This document shows positions 50,941 through 59,783 of a DNA stretch of 64,000 nucleotides, piece after piece. The first letter of the stretch is position 1, and each line of letters starts with the position of its first letter. The stretch comes from Marmoricola sp. (GTDB lineage Bacteria > Actinomycetota > Actinomycetes > Propionibacteriales > Nocardioidaceae). A program made the position numbers and the translations under genes. Location: positions 1-64,000 of the forward strand of contig JAOPXK010000042.1 of assembly GCA_025965195.1 (NCBI GenBank), read 5' to 3'. The notes under the pieces were generated by a model. It ran no database searches. It worked only from the letters and a program-made list of their open reading frames with translations, and was not told the origin of the DNA.

Positions 50941-53310
50941 TCACCGTTCGAGCGCCACTCCGAGACGCCGCTCGATGTCGTCCAGGGTCGCGTCGGCTTC
51001 GGGCACGTGGTACTTCGGCGGTTGTAGCCCCAGGAGGTGCCGCACGAAGTAGTCCCACGTCCGGCGAGTGACATAACTGGTGGCGCCGAAGACGCCGTGG
51101 TCCATGCCGGGCACGACGAGCATGTCGAAGTCCTTGTCCGCGGAGACAAGCGCGTCCACCAGCCGGGTCGTCCCACCCTGCAGGACGTTCTCGTCCATGT
51201 CCCCATGAATCAGCAGGAGCTGGCCGACCAGCCCCTGGACCAGCTGAAGACTCGACAACCGCCCGTCTGAAGCCGGGTCGGTCGGGTCATAGGGGCCGTC
51301 GTAGGTTTCGGCCCAGAGGGCGTGGTTGATCCGGTTGTCGTGATTGCCGGACACGGCGACCCCGACCTTGTAGGTGTCCGGGTACTGCATCAGCGCCCTC
51401 GCTGCTGCGAAGCCCCCGCCCGAGTGTCCGAAGATGCCAACCCGATCGAGGTCCATCCACGGCCTCGACTGCGCCAACTGGCCAAGCGCGGCGACGTGAT
51501 CCTCGAGCGCGCAGTCACCCAGGTTGCGATACGAGTAGTCGTGGAAGGACTTGCTCCGGCCCGGAGTCCCGCGGCCGTCCATTGCCAACACGGCAAATCC
51601 GAGCGCAGCAACCGGCTCCGGCCAAGCATCCTGGAAGTAGGCCAGGCTCGGAAGGTTGAACGAAGGCAGAACTCGACATTGCTGCGGGCCGGGATAGGAA
51701 TGATCGATCACAGCGTAGAAGCCGTCGTGGTCGAACCCGTGCGGCTTGTAGAGGACGCCGTACAGCGGCGTCGTTCCGTCTGCCGCGATGGTCCTCACTC
51801 GCTCCGGAGGCGACCATCCCGCAGCGACCAGCCGTGAGACGTCCGCGCGCTCCACCTCAACTGCCACCCGACCTTCGCGGTCGCGCACCGTGGTGACCGG
51901 CGGTATCTCGACCGTGGATGCGGTATCCACGAACCACCGACCGTGCCTGGGCGCCACCACCACGTGATCGAGCCGATCGTTCGTGAGCCTGGTGAACTCA
52001 CCGTCGTCGAGGCCAACCACCACGAGTGCTCGCAGGTAGGGGTCTGCATCGTCCAGTCCTGCGACTGTCAGATAGACCCGACGAGCAGCCTCGTCGACAT
52101 GCACGATCGATTCGACGACGAACTCGCCGTGCGTCACCTGCCTGACTTGTTCGCCCGTTCCCAGGTCGTACAGGTAGAGGTGCCCCCAGTCGTCCCGCTG
52201 CGAATACCAGAGTGCTTCGTGCCCACTGCTCAGGACATGAACGAGAGGCTGATGACCCATCCGCGACGCTGGCTCGACCCTGGTCGCACCTGACTCCTCG
52301 ATGAGCGTTGAAACCTCGCCTGTCCAGGGGTCGATCGACTTGAGCCAGAGCGTCCGCAAGTCCCGAGGTTGATCCAGCCAGTACACGCCGCGGCAGTCTG
52401 CGGACCACCACACCTTCTTCCACGAGATGGGCGACTCGTAGAGAAGCGGGAACGGATCGGCCTTGACCTCGACGATTCGACGCGTCTCGACATCGATCAC
52501 GATCCACTCGCCGAGAGCCGACCGCTCCCCTGGCATGGCGTAGCGAAAGCTGTGCAGGCGGGGCCGACCCGCGCCAGGTGGCGCGGCTTCCACCAGGTAG
52601 GCGGACTCGACGTCACGTTGATCGGTGACGTGGGTGAGCAGGAACCGAGAGTCCGGAGACCACAGCGCAATCGGCGGCGGATCTGTGAACGGTGACTTGT
52701 CGAGCAGCTGAATCGGAACTGATGAGTCGGGCCATCGGGCATAGCTACGGTCGGCTGCACCGTCGTCGGTGAGTGCGAACTCCTCGCCGGTGTCTGGCGA
52801 CCTGAGCCATAGGTCGAAACCACGCAGGAAGACGGCCCACTTGTGATCGGGTGAGAGCAACTCGAGGCGATGGGATCCAGAGGGGTTCGGCGGCCCGCAG
52901 CAGGTGTCGTCGACCGAGTTGTACGTCCACGTGGACCCGAATGCGTGGAAGGAGACGATCTCGCTCTCGAGGGCGATCGTTGTGAAAGGCAGCCCAGTTG
53001 GATCGACGGCGCGCCCGCTCGCTGCCGCCAATGCCCTGGCCAAGAGCTCGTGATCGAACGCCGGCACACGCGTTCGGAGTTCGACGTCGACCACGCGGAA
53101 CTCGAATCCGTCTGCAGTCCGGGTCCGGTACCAGAAGGAGTCACCCTCGCCGATCCAGTGTGGCTCGGCCTCGGCGTGCAGAACGAGCGCCGCACGCTCG
53201 TGCGCGATCAGTCCCGCCGCTCTCTCGTAGGCTTCGCGAGACAAGGCGGACCCGGGAAATGCCAGCGGTCCGGATTGAGGGCTCTCACGTTGCGGGGTGG
53301 CTTCGTTCAT
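50941..53310 (-). CDS. S9-family prolyl-oligopeptidase/dipeptidyl-peptidase IV-like peptidase
   Basis: A 789-residue serine peptidase. A beta-propeller of DPP-IV type fills about residues 50-520, and the C-terminal catalytic domain has the triad Ser630 (GHSGGG), Asp706 (HGDMDENV) and His738 (MDHG). MDGRGTPGRSKSFHDYSYRNLGD is the usual S9B/C stretch. Members cleave after proline or remove N-terminal dipeptides. No signal peptide, so it works inside the cell. The start was set by the N-terminal domain and an upstream gene-free gap; the longer frame of 157 residues overlaps the promoter. Site D lies 73 bases upstream. Confidence 0.88.
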   Translation of the reverse strand: MNEATPQRESPQSGPLAFPGSALSREAYERAAGLIAHERAALVLHAEAEPHWIGEGDSFWYRTRTADGFEFRVVDVELRTRVPAFDHELLARALAAASGRAVDPTGLPFTTIALESEIVSFHAFGSTWTYNSVDDTCCGPPNPSGSHRLELLSPDHKWAVFLRGFDLWLRSPDTGEEFALTDDGAADRSYARWPDSSVPIQLLDKSPFTDPPPIALWSPDSRFLLTHVTDQRDVESAYLVEAAPPGAGRPRLHSFRYAMPGERSALGEWIVIDVETRRIVEVKADPFPLLYESPISWKKVWWSADCRGVYWLDQPRDLRTLWLKSIDPWTGEVSTLIEESGATRVEPASRMGHQPLVHVLSSGHEALWYSQRDDWGHLYLYDLGTGEQVRQVTHGEFVVESIVHVDEAARRVYLTVAGLDDADPYLRALVVVGLDDGEFTRLTNDRLDHVVVAPRHGRWFVDTASTVEIPPVTTVRDREGRVAVEVERADVSRLVAAGWSPPERVRTIAADGTTPLYGVLYKPHGFDHDGFYAVIDHSYPGPQQCRVLPSFNLPSLAYFQDAWPEPVAALGFAVLAMDGRGTPGRSKSFHDYSYRNLGDCALEDHVAALGQLAQSRPWMDLDRVGIFGHSGGGFAAARALMQYPDTYKVGVAVSGNHDNRINHALWAETYDGPYDPTDPASDGRLSSLQLVQGLVGQLLLIHGDMDENVLQGGTTRLVDALVSADKDFDMLVVPGMDHGVFGATSYVTRRTWDYFVRHLLGLQPPKYHVPEADATLDDIERRLGVALER

Positions 53311-53382
53311 CGTGCTGGTCCTCCATCGGATGACTGGTTCGCCTCGACCGCGGTGACAACGACCTCGATCGCCGGTCGATGT

Positions 53383-53397
53383 ACGGTATGACACCTT
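53383..53397. promoter_or_regulatory. GntR-operator-like 15-mer (site D)
   Basis: ACGGTATGACACCTT, followed by A, differs from the consensus at position two only. It lies 73 bases upstream of the S9 peptidase start, in the gap to the divergent secreted hydrolase. Confidence 0.65.
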
Positions 53398-53586
53398 ACC
53401 CTCGGGAAGAGGGCCGTCAACCGCGGCGCCGCCCGATCGCTTGCCCGGTCTCTTGGACGACGTCTGCGACCACGGGTTCGCAGCGCGAGTCCTTCGTGGC
53501 ACCGGCTCGGAGCCTGGGATGCAGTCAGTGATCGCGCTCATATTGGTCATGGCGTCAGCGCTGATCCGTGCAACATACTCAGGGTC

Positions 53587-55185
53587 GTGCTCACTCCAAC
53601 TCTGCGAAGGCTCGCAAGCTCGGCACTCGCAGTAGGCATCACGCTGCTGCTGGCGGCGCCGACCTTCGCCGTTGCGGCAAAGCCCCCGCCGGACTGCGCC
53701 AGCGCGACGGCACTCACCCTTACCTACGCAACCTGCGAGGCACGGAACCTGGCGATCACCGGCCAGAACATCACCGGGCACCCCGAGCTCCTACCGGGAA
53801 TCGCACAGGCGACCGTGGCGTACCAGCGGGCACGCCTGGCAGCACTCGCCGCAGATCCCGAGCGCCAGCCCACCCCGAACTCCTGCACCACGGTGGTGCT
53901 GTGCGTGGTCGACCCCAGACTGAACAACTGGACCGGCCACGGGGGCCTGGTCAGCCCGGTGCTGTACACCTCGCGCTCGGGAGCAACGATCTCCGCCCAC
54001 GTCTGGGCGACCGCCAGCGGCCCGTCCTCACGACCCGGGATCGTGATCACCAATGGCTCGATCATCGGCTACGAGGAGGGCTACTGGTTCCTCGCGCAGG
54101 CCTTGGCCAAGGCCGGCTTCGTGGTGATGACCTTCGACACTCAGGGCGAGGGGATGTCCGACCAGTTCGGCGCGGCACCGGACCAATGGGAGGACGCCTT
54201 TGCCGGCATTCCGGTGCTTGGTCTGCTGGGACCGCGCGCGCTGAGTGTGGACTTCCTTGGCGGGAACGGGTTGACGTTCTACGACGGGACTCAGGACGCG
54301 CTGGATTTCCTGCTCTCCACCCCCAGCCACCGGTTCGTGCCGCGGCCGAGCCGGCTGAGCGGTACCTCCCACAACGCCAAGCAAGTTCGTCGGGTGGCAG
54401 CCGGCCTCAATGCTGCCTACAACCCGTTGTGGAAGCTGCTCGACAAGAACAGGATCGGACTGACGGGCCACTCCTACGGCGCCCAGGCTGCGGATTGGCT
54501 GGCCCAGGCGGATCCGCGGGTCGACGCCGCCGTGGGGATCGATTCGTTGTGTGTTCCGGTCTCACCATCGCCCGATGAGGTGGCCAGCTTGACCACTCCC
54601 GCGCCGGACTTCGGCGGACTGCCGTACGTGGCCTACGGGTTCAACAAGGGGTGCTTCTCCACGCCTCCCGGGCCGGCGCCGGCCATCCGTAAGCCGGTTC
54701 TCGGCATCGCTGGCGACTACCTGCTCGCTCCGACGCCGTACGTGGCGCCACCGAACCCGCTGGCCAAGTCGCGGGCCTCGCTGGCGTATTCGGCGGCCGG
54801 GGTGGACACCGGTCAGATCCTCGTTCGGGGCGCTACCCACTTCAGCTTCGCCGACCTCCCGCTGGTGGTCCCCGGCTCGCTGCGGGCGATCGACATGACC
54901 ACCTGGTACACGACAGCCTGGTTCACCAAGTACCTCGAGAACTCGGCTGCCGGCGACGCAATGCTGCTCACGCGGCGTTGGCAGGACGACGCTGCGACCG
55001 GAAACGCCGATCCGGCCAAGGACCCGAACCTCTTCTCCTGGCACTTCCGGTCGCGCCTGGACATCTCCACCAGCGCCGGCAAGAGGGTCACGTGCGAGGA
55101 CCTGCGCGCCGGGTGTGCTGCACTCATTCCGCAGGCAGCCGACGGCTGGGCCGGTGAGTACTCGATCGTGTCTGCAACACGCTGA
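53587..55185 (+). CDS. secreted alpha/beta hydrolase
   Basis: A 532-residue exported protein. The signal (LRRLASSALAVGITLLLAAPTFAVAA, about 5-30) is cleaved near AVAA-KPPP. The alpha/beta-hydrolase nucleophile elbow is LTGHSYGAQAADWLA (Ser about residue 298), and IVITNGSIIGYEEGYWFLAQALAKAGFVVMTFDTQGEGMSD is the preceding strand-helix region; His of RGATHFSFADL near 420 could complete the triad. It is likely an esterase or related enzyme of unknown substrate. GTG start. Its end overlaps, on the other strand, the end of ureD by 62 bases. Confidence 0.72.
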   Translation: MLTPTLRRLASSALAVGITLLLAAPTFAVAAKPPPDCASATALTLTYATCEARNLAITGQNITGHPELLPGIAQATVAYQRARLAALAADPERQPTPNSCTTVVLCVVDPRLNNWTGHGGLVSPVLYTSRSGATISAHVWATASGPSSRPGIVITNGSIIGYEEGYWFLAQALAKAGFVVMTFDTQGEGMSDQFGAAPDQWEDAFAGIPVLGLLGPRALSVDFLGGNGLTFYDGTQDALDFLLSTPSHRFVPRPSRLSGTSHNAKQVRRVAAGLNAAYNPLWKLLDKNRIGLTGHSYGAQAADWLAQADPRVDAAVGIDSLCVPVSPSPDEVASLTTPAPDFGGLPYVAYGFNKGCFSTPPGPAPAIRKPVLGIAGDYLLAPTPYVAPPNPLAKSRASLAYSAAGVDTGQILVRGATHFSFADLPLVVPGSLRAIDMTTWYTTAWFTKYLENSAAGDAMLLTRRWQDDAATGNADPAKDPNLFSWHFRSRLDISTSAGKRVTCEDLRAGCAALIPQAADGWAGEYSIVSATR

Positions 55186-55942
55186 GGCCGGTCGGTTCCG
55201 ACTGTGAGCTCGACGCTGAGGACGCCATGTTGCGTCGACGTATCACCGCGGTTGCATCCCGGAACGTTTGCGACAGTCCGGTGGTGTGCAGCGATTCGGC
55301 GAGACGCCGATCGATGCTGCCGGCGCTCTCGAGCTGTAGGAGTCCGGGCCGCGCTGTCTCGATCCTCGCGCCCAGACTCGTGACGGCATCGAAGCATCGC
55401 GCCGTACCGAGGATGGCTCCATCGATCCGTGCGCCCGCCCGGAGGTCGAGTTGCTCGACGAGCAGCGGACGATCGTCGTGGGCGATCACTGTGGACGTAC
55501 GCAGGTCACCGCCCGCTTCGCCGGTGCGCCCGAACACGTAGGTCTCTCGCAGTACGGCGCAGGCTGATCCGTCCAGCACCACGGTCATCGTCCGGGTGAC
55601 ATCGGCACCGTCCGCGATCACGAACGGAAGCCCCTCCCAGACCAGCACGCCACCGTCCTCGACGTGGACGTCGACCTGCCATTCCGCCGAGCCACCGCGC
55701 ATGTCATAGGCAACCGTGCCCGCGACCTCGACGATCTCGAGGTCGACGCCCCGGCCGACGACGACCTCGATCCGGACGGCATCTCCTGCGAGCAGGAGTG
55801 CCACGGTCCCGACCAGCGCCACGCGGACGCGTCCCTCGGGAGCACCGACGCGCCGCGCGCTGAGGTGTCCACCAAGAAAGGTGCAGGTCAGCCGACCGTC
55901 CAGCCGGCGGACCTCAATTCGCGTGGCCTGGCTCATGCTCAT
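55124..55942 (-). CDS. ureD: urease accessory protein UreD
   Basis: A 272-residue chaperone that binds apo-urease together with UreF and UreG to insert nickel. [24 protein letters not shown] and [34 protein letters not shown] are UreD stretches. The C-terminal 40 residues (from about NMASSASSS) are Ser-rich and antisense to the end of the secreted hydrolase; this tail may be an extension past the real end. It is the last gene of the urease operon and overlaps ureG by 29 bases. Confidence 0.82.
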   Translation of the reverse strand: MSMSQATRIEVRRLDGRLTCTFLGGHLSARRVGAPEGRVRVALVGTVALLLAGDAVRIEVVVGRGVDLEIVEVAGTVAYDMRGGSAEWQVDVHVEDGGVLVWEGLPFVIADGADVTRTMTVVLDGSACAVLRETYVFGRTGEAGGDLRTSTVIAHDDRPLLVEQLDLRAGARIDGAILGTARCFDAVTSLGARIETARPGLLQLESAGSIDRRLAESLHTTGLSQTFRDATAVIRRRNMASSASSSQSEPTGLSVLQTRSSTHRPSRRLPAE

Positions 55943-56651
55943 CGGGGTGGGTGTGGGTGAAGGGTTCGCCGTGACTGTCCAGGTGACTGTGCGGTGCCAT
56001 CGGGCCCGGATCGATCGGAACGTGTCCGCCGCCTGCGACCGTGGTCGTCATCTGACGCACCCAGTCAACCAGCGCAGCAATCGACACCGGATCGTGCTTG
56101 GACAGACCGAGCACTGGCCCGCCCTCCCGGGCATCGCCGGCTTCGGCGATCATCCGGGCGACGTCGACGTCGACGTACGGGCCGAGGTCGGTCTTGTTGA
56201 CCACGAGCAGGTCCGCGCGGGCGATGCCGGGGCCACCCTTGCGAGCGACGTCCCCGCCACCTGCCACATCGAGGACGAAGATCTGGGCGTCGACCAGTGC
56301 TGGGGAGAAGGTCGCGGTGAGGTTGTCGCCCCCGGACTCGACGATGACGATGTCGAGCGGCGCGAAGTCGCGCTCGAGGTCCTCGACCGCGATCAGGTTC
56401 GGCGTGACGTCGTCACGGATCGCCGTGTGCGGACACGCCCCGGTCTCGACGGCACGGATGCGCTCGATGTCCAGCACGCCGGCCGAGCGGAGGAACTGGG
56501 CATCCTCGTCGGTGTAGATGTCGTTGGTGATGACACCCATCGACAGCTCGCCGGACAGCTCTCGGCACAGCAGCGCGATCAGCGAGCTCTTGCCGGTGCC
56601 GACGGGCCCGGCGACCCCGAGGCGGAACGAACGGGCTGGTGTCTCAGGCAC
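55914..56651 (-). CDS. ureG: urease accessory GTPase UreG
   Basis: A 245-residue SIMIBI GTPase that drives nickel insertion into urease. Walker A is [10 protein letters not shown] (about residue 15), followed by GVITNDIYT and [14 protein letters not shown] (Cys-Pro-His metal motif), ESGGDNL and NKTDLG. Unusually, the C-terminal tail (about 25 residues) has seven His and could bind nickel; no ureE is seen. The GTG start overlaps the end of ureF by eight bases. Confidence 0.93.
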   Translation of the reverse strand: MPETPARSFRLGVAGPVGTGKSSLIALLCRELSGELSMGVITNDIYTDEDAQFLRSAGVLDIERIRAVETGACPHTAIRDDVTPNLIAVEDLERDFAPLDIVIVESGGDNLTATFSPALVDAQIFVLDVAGGGDVARKGGPGIARADLLVVNKTDLGPYVDVDVARMIAEAGDAREGGPVLGLSKHDPVSIAALVDWVRQMTTTVAGGGHVPIDPGPMAPHSHLDSHGEPFTHTHPDEHEPGHAN

Positions 56652-57324
56652 TGAACAATCTCCTGGTGGTGACGGCGTGACGCTCTGCGTGTTCGTCAAG
56701 GAGTGGTGCCCCTGAAGCAGGGATCTCCGCCGGCTCGGTGAGCCGCTCCACATCGTCGGCCATCGCGTCGATGTCCGGATGGAGCTGCAACACCCAGCGC
56801 ATCGCCTCGATGGGATCGAGCGGGACGAGCTTGAGGGCAGCCGACGCGGTGGTCTGTACGTCGTCGTAGCCGACGAGCTGCGCGACCTGGCGCGAGGACA
56901 GGCCGGTGACGGCACCGATCACGCCGAGGACCAGCGGCCGGGGCGGCACCGCGCCGCGCTCGAAGGCCGCCGCCATCTCCTCTGGCCACAGCCCGTAGGC
57001 CAGGCGGAGGTAACCACGACCGAGCTGACGGGTCGCGGCCCGGACAGCGGCGCTCGGGGTGCGCGCGGCCCAGGCGTCCTCGACACCCGAGAGCGATCCA
57101 CCGGCCAACCACTGGTGGCGAGTGACGACAGCGGTACCCGCCTCGGTAGCGGTGACCGTCCGGAGCCGGGACCGCGCGAAAGCGGGAATCTCGTCGAGCC
57201 GCCGGCCCTGGTCCGACAGCCCCGCCATCACGGCAGGCTCGAGCCCGGCCGAGTGGGCGTGGGAGCCGGTCGGCAGGCGAGCGTCCGCCAGCATGGCCAG
57301 GACGAGTTGGGGGCTCGACGTCAT
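56644..57324 (-). CDS. ureF: urease accessory protein UreF
   Basis: A 226-residue all-helical protein that joins UreD and UreG in urease maturation. [30 protein letters not shown] is the conserved N-terminal stretch, and it ends with the helical region containing [17 protein letters not shown]. It lies between ureC and ureG with seven bases to the ureC stop. Confidence 0.9.
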   Translation of the reverse strand: MTSSPQLVLAMLADARLPTGSHAHSAGLEPAVMAGLSDQGRRLDEIPAFARSRLRTVTATEAGTAVVTRHQWLAGGSLSGVEDAWAARTPSAAVRAATRQLGRGYLRLAYGLWPEEMAAAFERGAVPPRPLVLGVIGAVTGLSSRQVAQLVGYDDVQTTASAALKLVPLDPIEAMRWVLQLHPDIDAMADDVERLTEPAEIPASGAPLLDEHAERHAVTTRRLFSA

Positions 57325-57331
57325 CGTCTAG

Positions 57332-59035
57332 TCAGAACATCGAGTAGAGCTGGGTCATCGGCAGGGACTCGGCCGGCGCCGGGACCACGAGGTCCTCGTC
57401 GACGGTGATCATGAACGTCTCGGGGTCGATCTCGATCTTGGGCAGGGCATCGTTGTTGACCATCTGCGCCTTGCCGACCGCCCGGGTGTCCCCGACGGGA
57501 GCGAGAGCGCGCCTGAGTCCGAGCCGGTCCGCCAGTCCGTCATCGATCGCGGCCGGTGCGACGAACGAGAAGGACAGGTCGGCGCCGATCGCGTCGCCGA
57601 AGGACGGCCGCATCAGCACCGGCTGCGGTGTCGGAATGGAGGCGTTGGGATCGCCGAGCGCGCCCCAGGCGATCGCCCCACCCTTGAGAACGACGGTGGG
57701 GCGTACGCCGAAGAAAGCGGGATCCCACAGCACGAGGTCGGCGACCTTTCCGACTTCCACCGAGCCGATCACCTTGTCGAGACCGTGCGCGACCGCGGGG
57801 TTGATCGTGTACTTCGCGACGTACCGGCGGGCGCGTTCGTTGTCCGCCGGTAGCGAGTCGCCCAGCGAGCCGCGACGGGCCTTCATCACGTGCGCGACTT
57901 GCCAGGTACGGGTGATCACCTCGCCGATGCGTCCCATGGCCTGGGCATCGGACGAGGTGATCGACAGCGCCCCCAGGTCGTGGAGGATGTCCTCGGCCGC
58001 GATCGTCGTGGCTCGGATGCGCGACTCCGCGAAGGCCAGATCCTCGGGCACATTGGGGTTCAGGTGGTGGCAGACCATCAGCATGTCGAGGTGCTCGGCG
58101 ACGGTGTTGACCGTGTGCGGCAAGGTCGGGTTGGTCGAGCCGGGGATCACGTGCGGCAGGCTCGCAACGGTCAGGATGTCGGGCGCGTGGCCACCGCCGG
58201 CACCCTCTGCATGAAACGCGTGGATCGACCGGCCGGCGATCGCGCCGATCGTGGAGTCCACGAAGCCGGCCTCGTTCAGGCTGTCGGAGTGCAGGGCTAC
58301 CTGAAGGCCCCACTCACCGGCCGCAGTCAGCGCTGCGTCGATCGCGGCGGGCGTCGAACCCCAGTCCTCGTGGACCTTGTAACCGCCGGCGCCGGCAAGG
58401 GCCTGCTCGGCGAGGCCAGCCGCGCTGACGGTGTTGCCCTTGCCCATGAGCAGAAAGTTCATCGGATACGCGTCGAGGGACCGATGGAGCTTCTCCAGGT
58501 GCCACGCACCCGGCGTGACCGTGGTCGCCTTCGACCCCTCGCTCGGCCCTGTCCCGCCGCCTGCCAAGGTCGTCAGACCGGTGGCAAGCGCTTCGTGGAT
58601 CTGCGACGGGGAGAGGAAGTGCACGTGCAGGTCGATGCCGCCGGCGGTGAGGATCTTGCCTTCACCGGAGATGACGTCGGTTGATGGCCCGATCTGCAGC
58701 TCCGGGTGCACACCATCAGCGATGTCGGTGTTGCCCGCTCGACCAAGGGCGACGATCCGCCCGTCCCGGATGCCGACGTCTGCCTTGACTATCCCCCACC
58801 AGTCGAGCACCAACGCATTGGTGATGACGGTGTCGGGCGACCCCTGCGCCCGGGTCGTCGATCCCTGCGCCATCGACTCGCGGATCGACTTCCCGCCGCC
58901 GAACACGGCCTCCTCGCCGCCGAAGGTCAGGTCCTGCTCCACCTCGATCCACAGATCTGTGTCGGCGAGGCGGACCTGGTCACCGGTCGTGGGTCCGTAG
59001 AGCGAGGCGTACGCCGCCCTGCTGATCTCAACCAT
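57332..59035 (-). CDS. ureC: urease alpha subunit UreC
   Basis: A 567-residue catalytic subunit that hydrolyses urea to ammonia and carbamate. The metal-binding [10 protein letters not shown], the carbamylated Lys in GYKVHEDWG, the His pair in [15 protein letters not shown] and the flap His in [22 protein letters not shown] are all present, so it should be active. [23 protein letters not shown] is the usual start. The start was placed there and overlaps ureB by eight bases; the longer frame is ureB shadow. Confidence 0.96.
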   Translation of the reverse strand: MVEISRAAYASLYGPTTGDQVRLADTDLWIEVEQDLTFGGEEAVFGGGKSIRESMAQGSTTRAQGSPDTVITNALVLDWWGIVKADVGIRDGRIVALGRAGNTDIADGVHPELQIGPSTDVISGEGKILTAGGIDLHVHFLSPSQIHEALATGLTTLAGGGTGPSEGSKATTVTPGAWHLEKLHRSLDAYPMNFLLMGKGNTVSAAGLAEQALAGAGGYKVHEDWGSTPAAIDAALTAAGEWGLQVALHSDSLNEAGFVDSTIGAIAGRSIHAFHAEGAGGGHAPDILTVASLPHVIPGSTNPTLPHTVNTVAEHLDMLMVCHHLNPNVPEDLAFAESRIRATTIAAEDILHDLGALSITSSDAQAMGRIGEVITRTWQVAHVMKARRGSLGDSLPADNERARRYVAKYTINPAVAHGLDKVIGSVEVGKVADLVLWDPAFFGVRPTVVLKGGAIAWGALGDPNASIPTPQPVLMRPSFGDAIGADLSFSFVAPAAIDDGLADRLGLRRALAPVGDTRAVGKAQMVNNDALPKIEIDPETFMITVDEDLVVPAPAESLPMTQLYSMF

Positions 59036-59366
59036 CGAGCGAACCGCCGTCGGCCTTGATCTGGATGCCCGGGACGAGCCTGCGCCCCTGGAACGCGACC
59101 GCCGCGACCTCTCGGGACGCTCCCGGCTCAAACCGTTGGGATGTGCCAGACGGCACGTCGAGCCGGAATCCCCGAGCGGCTTCGCGGTCAAAGGCCAGGG
59201 CGGCGTTGGCGTCCGGAAGGTGCAGGTGGGAGCCGATCTGGACGGGACGGTCCCCGGTGTTCTCGATGACCAGGGTGAGCCGCTCCTCGTCGGCGCGACC
59301 ACCGTTGAGCACGACGGTGCCCTCGAGGGTACGAACTGCGCCCGGGCCGCTACTGCTCGCTGACAT
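59028..59366 (-). CDS. ureB: urease beta subunit UreB
   Basis: A 112-residue structural subunit. [47 protein letters not shown] is the conserved core. It lies eight bases after ureA and overlaps ureC by eight bases. Confidence 0.93.
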   Translation of the reverse strand: MSASSSGPGAVRTLEGTVVLNGGRADEERLTLVIENTGDRPVQIGSHLHLPDANAALAFDREAARGFRLDVPSGTSQRFEPGASREVAAVAFQGRRLVPGIQIKADGGSLDG

Positions 59367-59374
59367 GAATGCTC

Positions 59375-59677
59375 CTAGCGGATCGGGTCATGGATCGTCA
59401 CGAGCTTGCGCCCGTCGGGAAAGGTGGCCTCTACCTGGACGTCATGAATCAGCTCGGCAACGCCGACCATGACCTGATCGCGACCCAACACGGTGCGGCC
59501 CCGCTCCATGAGGTCCGCGACCAGTGCACCCTCACGGGCTCGCTCAATCACCCACGTCGACAACAAGGCGACCGACTCCGGGTGGTTGAGCAACACACCC
59601 CGCGCGAGCCGGTCCCGGGCGACCATCCCCGCGACGGACAGCAGCAGCTTCTCAGTGTCCGACGGACTGATATTCAT
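59375..59677 (-). CDS. ureA: urease gamma subunit UreA
   Basis: A 100-residue structural subunit. [38 protein letters not shown] and [22 protein letters not shown] are diagnostic. The ATG at NISPSDTEK has GGGAGG six bases upstream; the longer frame adds 13 residues without one. First gene of the urease operon. Confidence 0.94.
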   Translation of the reverse strand: MNISPSDTEKLLLSVAGMVARDRLARGVLLNHPESVALLSTWVIERAREGALVADLMERGRTVLGRDQVMVGVAELIHDVQVEATFPDGRKLVTIHDPIR

Positions 59678-59783
59678 GGCACCTCCCGGGTGAGCTCCCA
59701 CCCGTGTTTGGAACATCGCCGGCCCTCGGCGTTGCCGAATTTTAAGCCCTCCATCAGCTGGAACGACCTGTCATGGCGCCGCC

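Noticed and set aside
53311-53781. Longer N-terminus (157 residues) of the S9 peptidase
   Set aside because: It would run through the operator and the divergent promoter region and has no family match.
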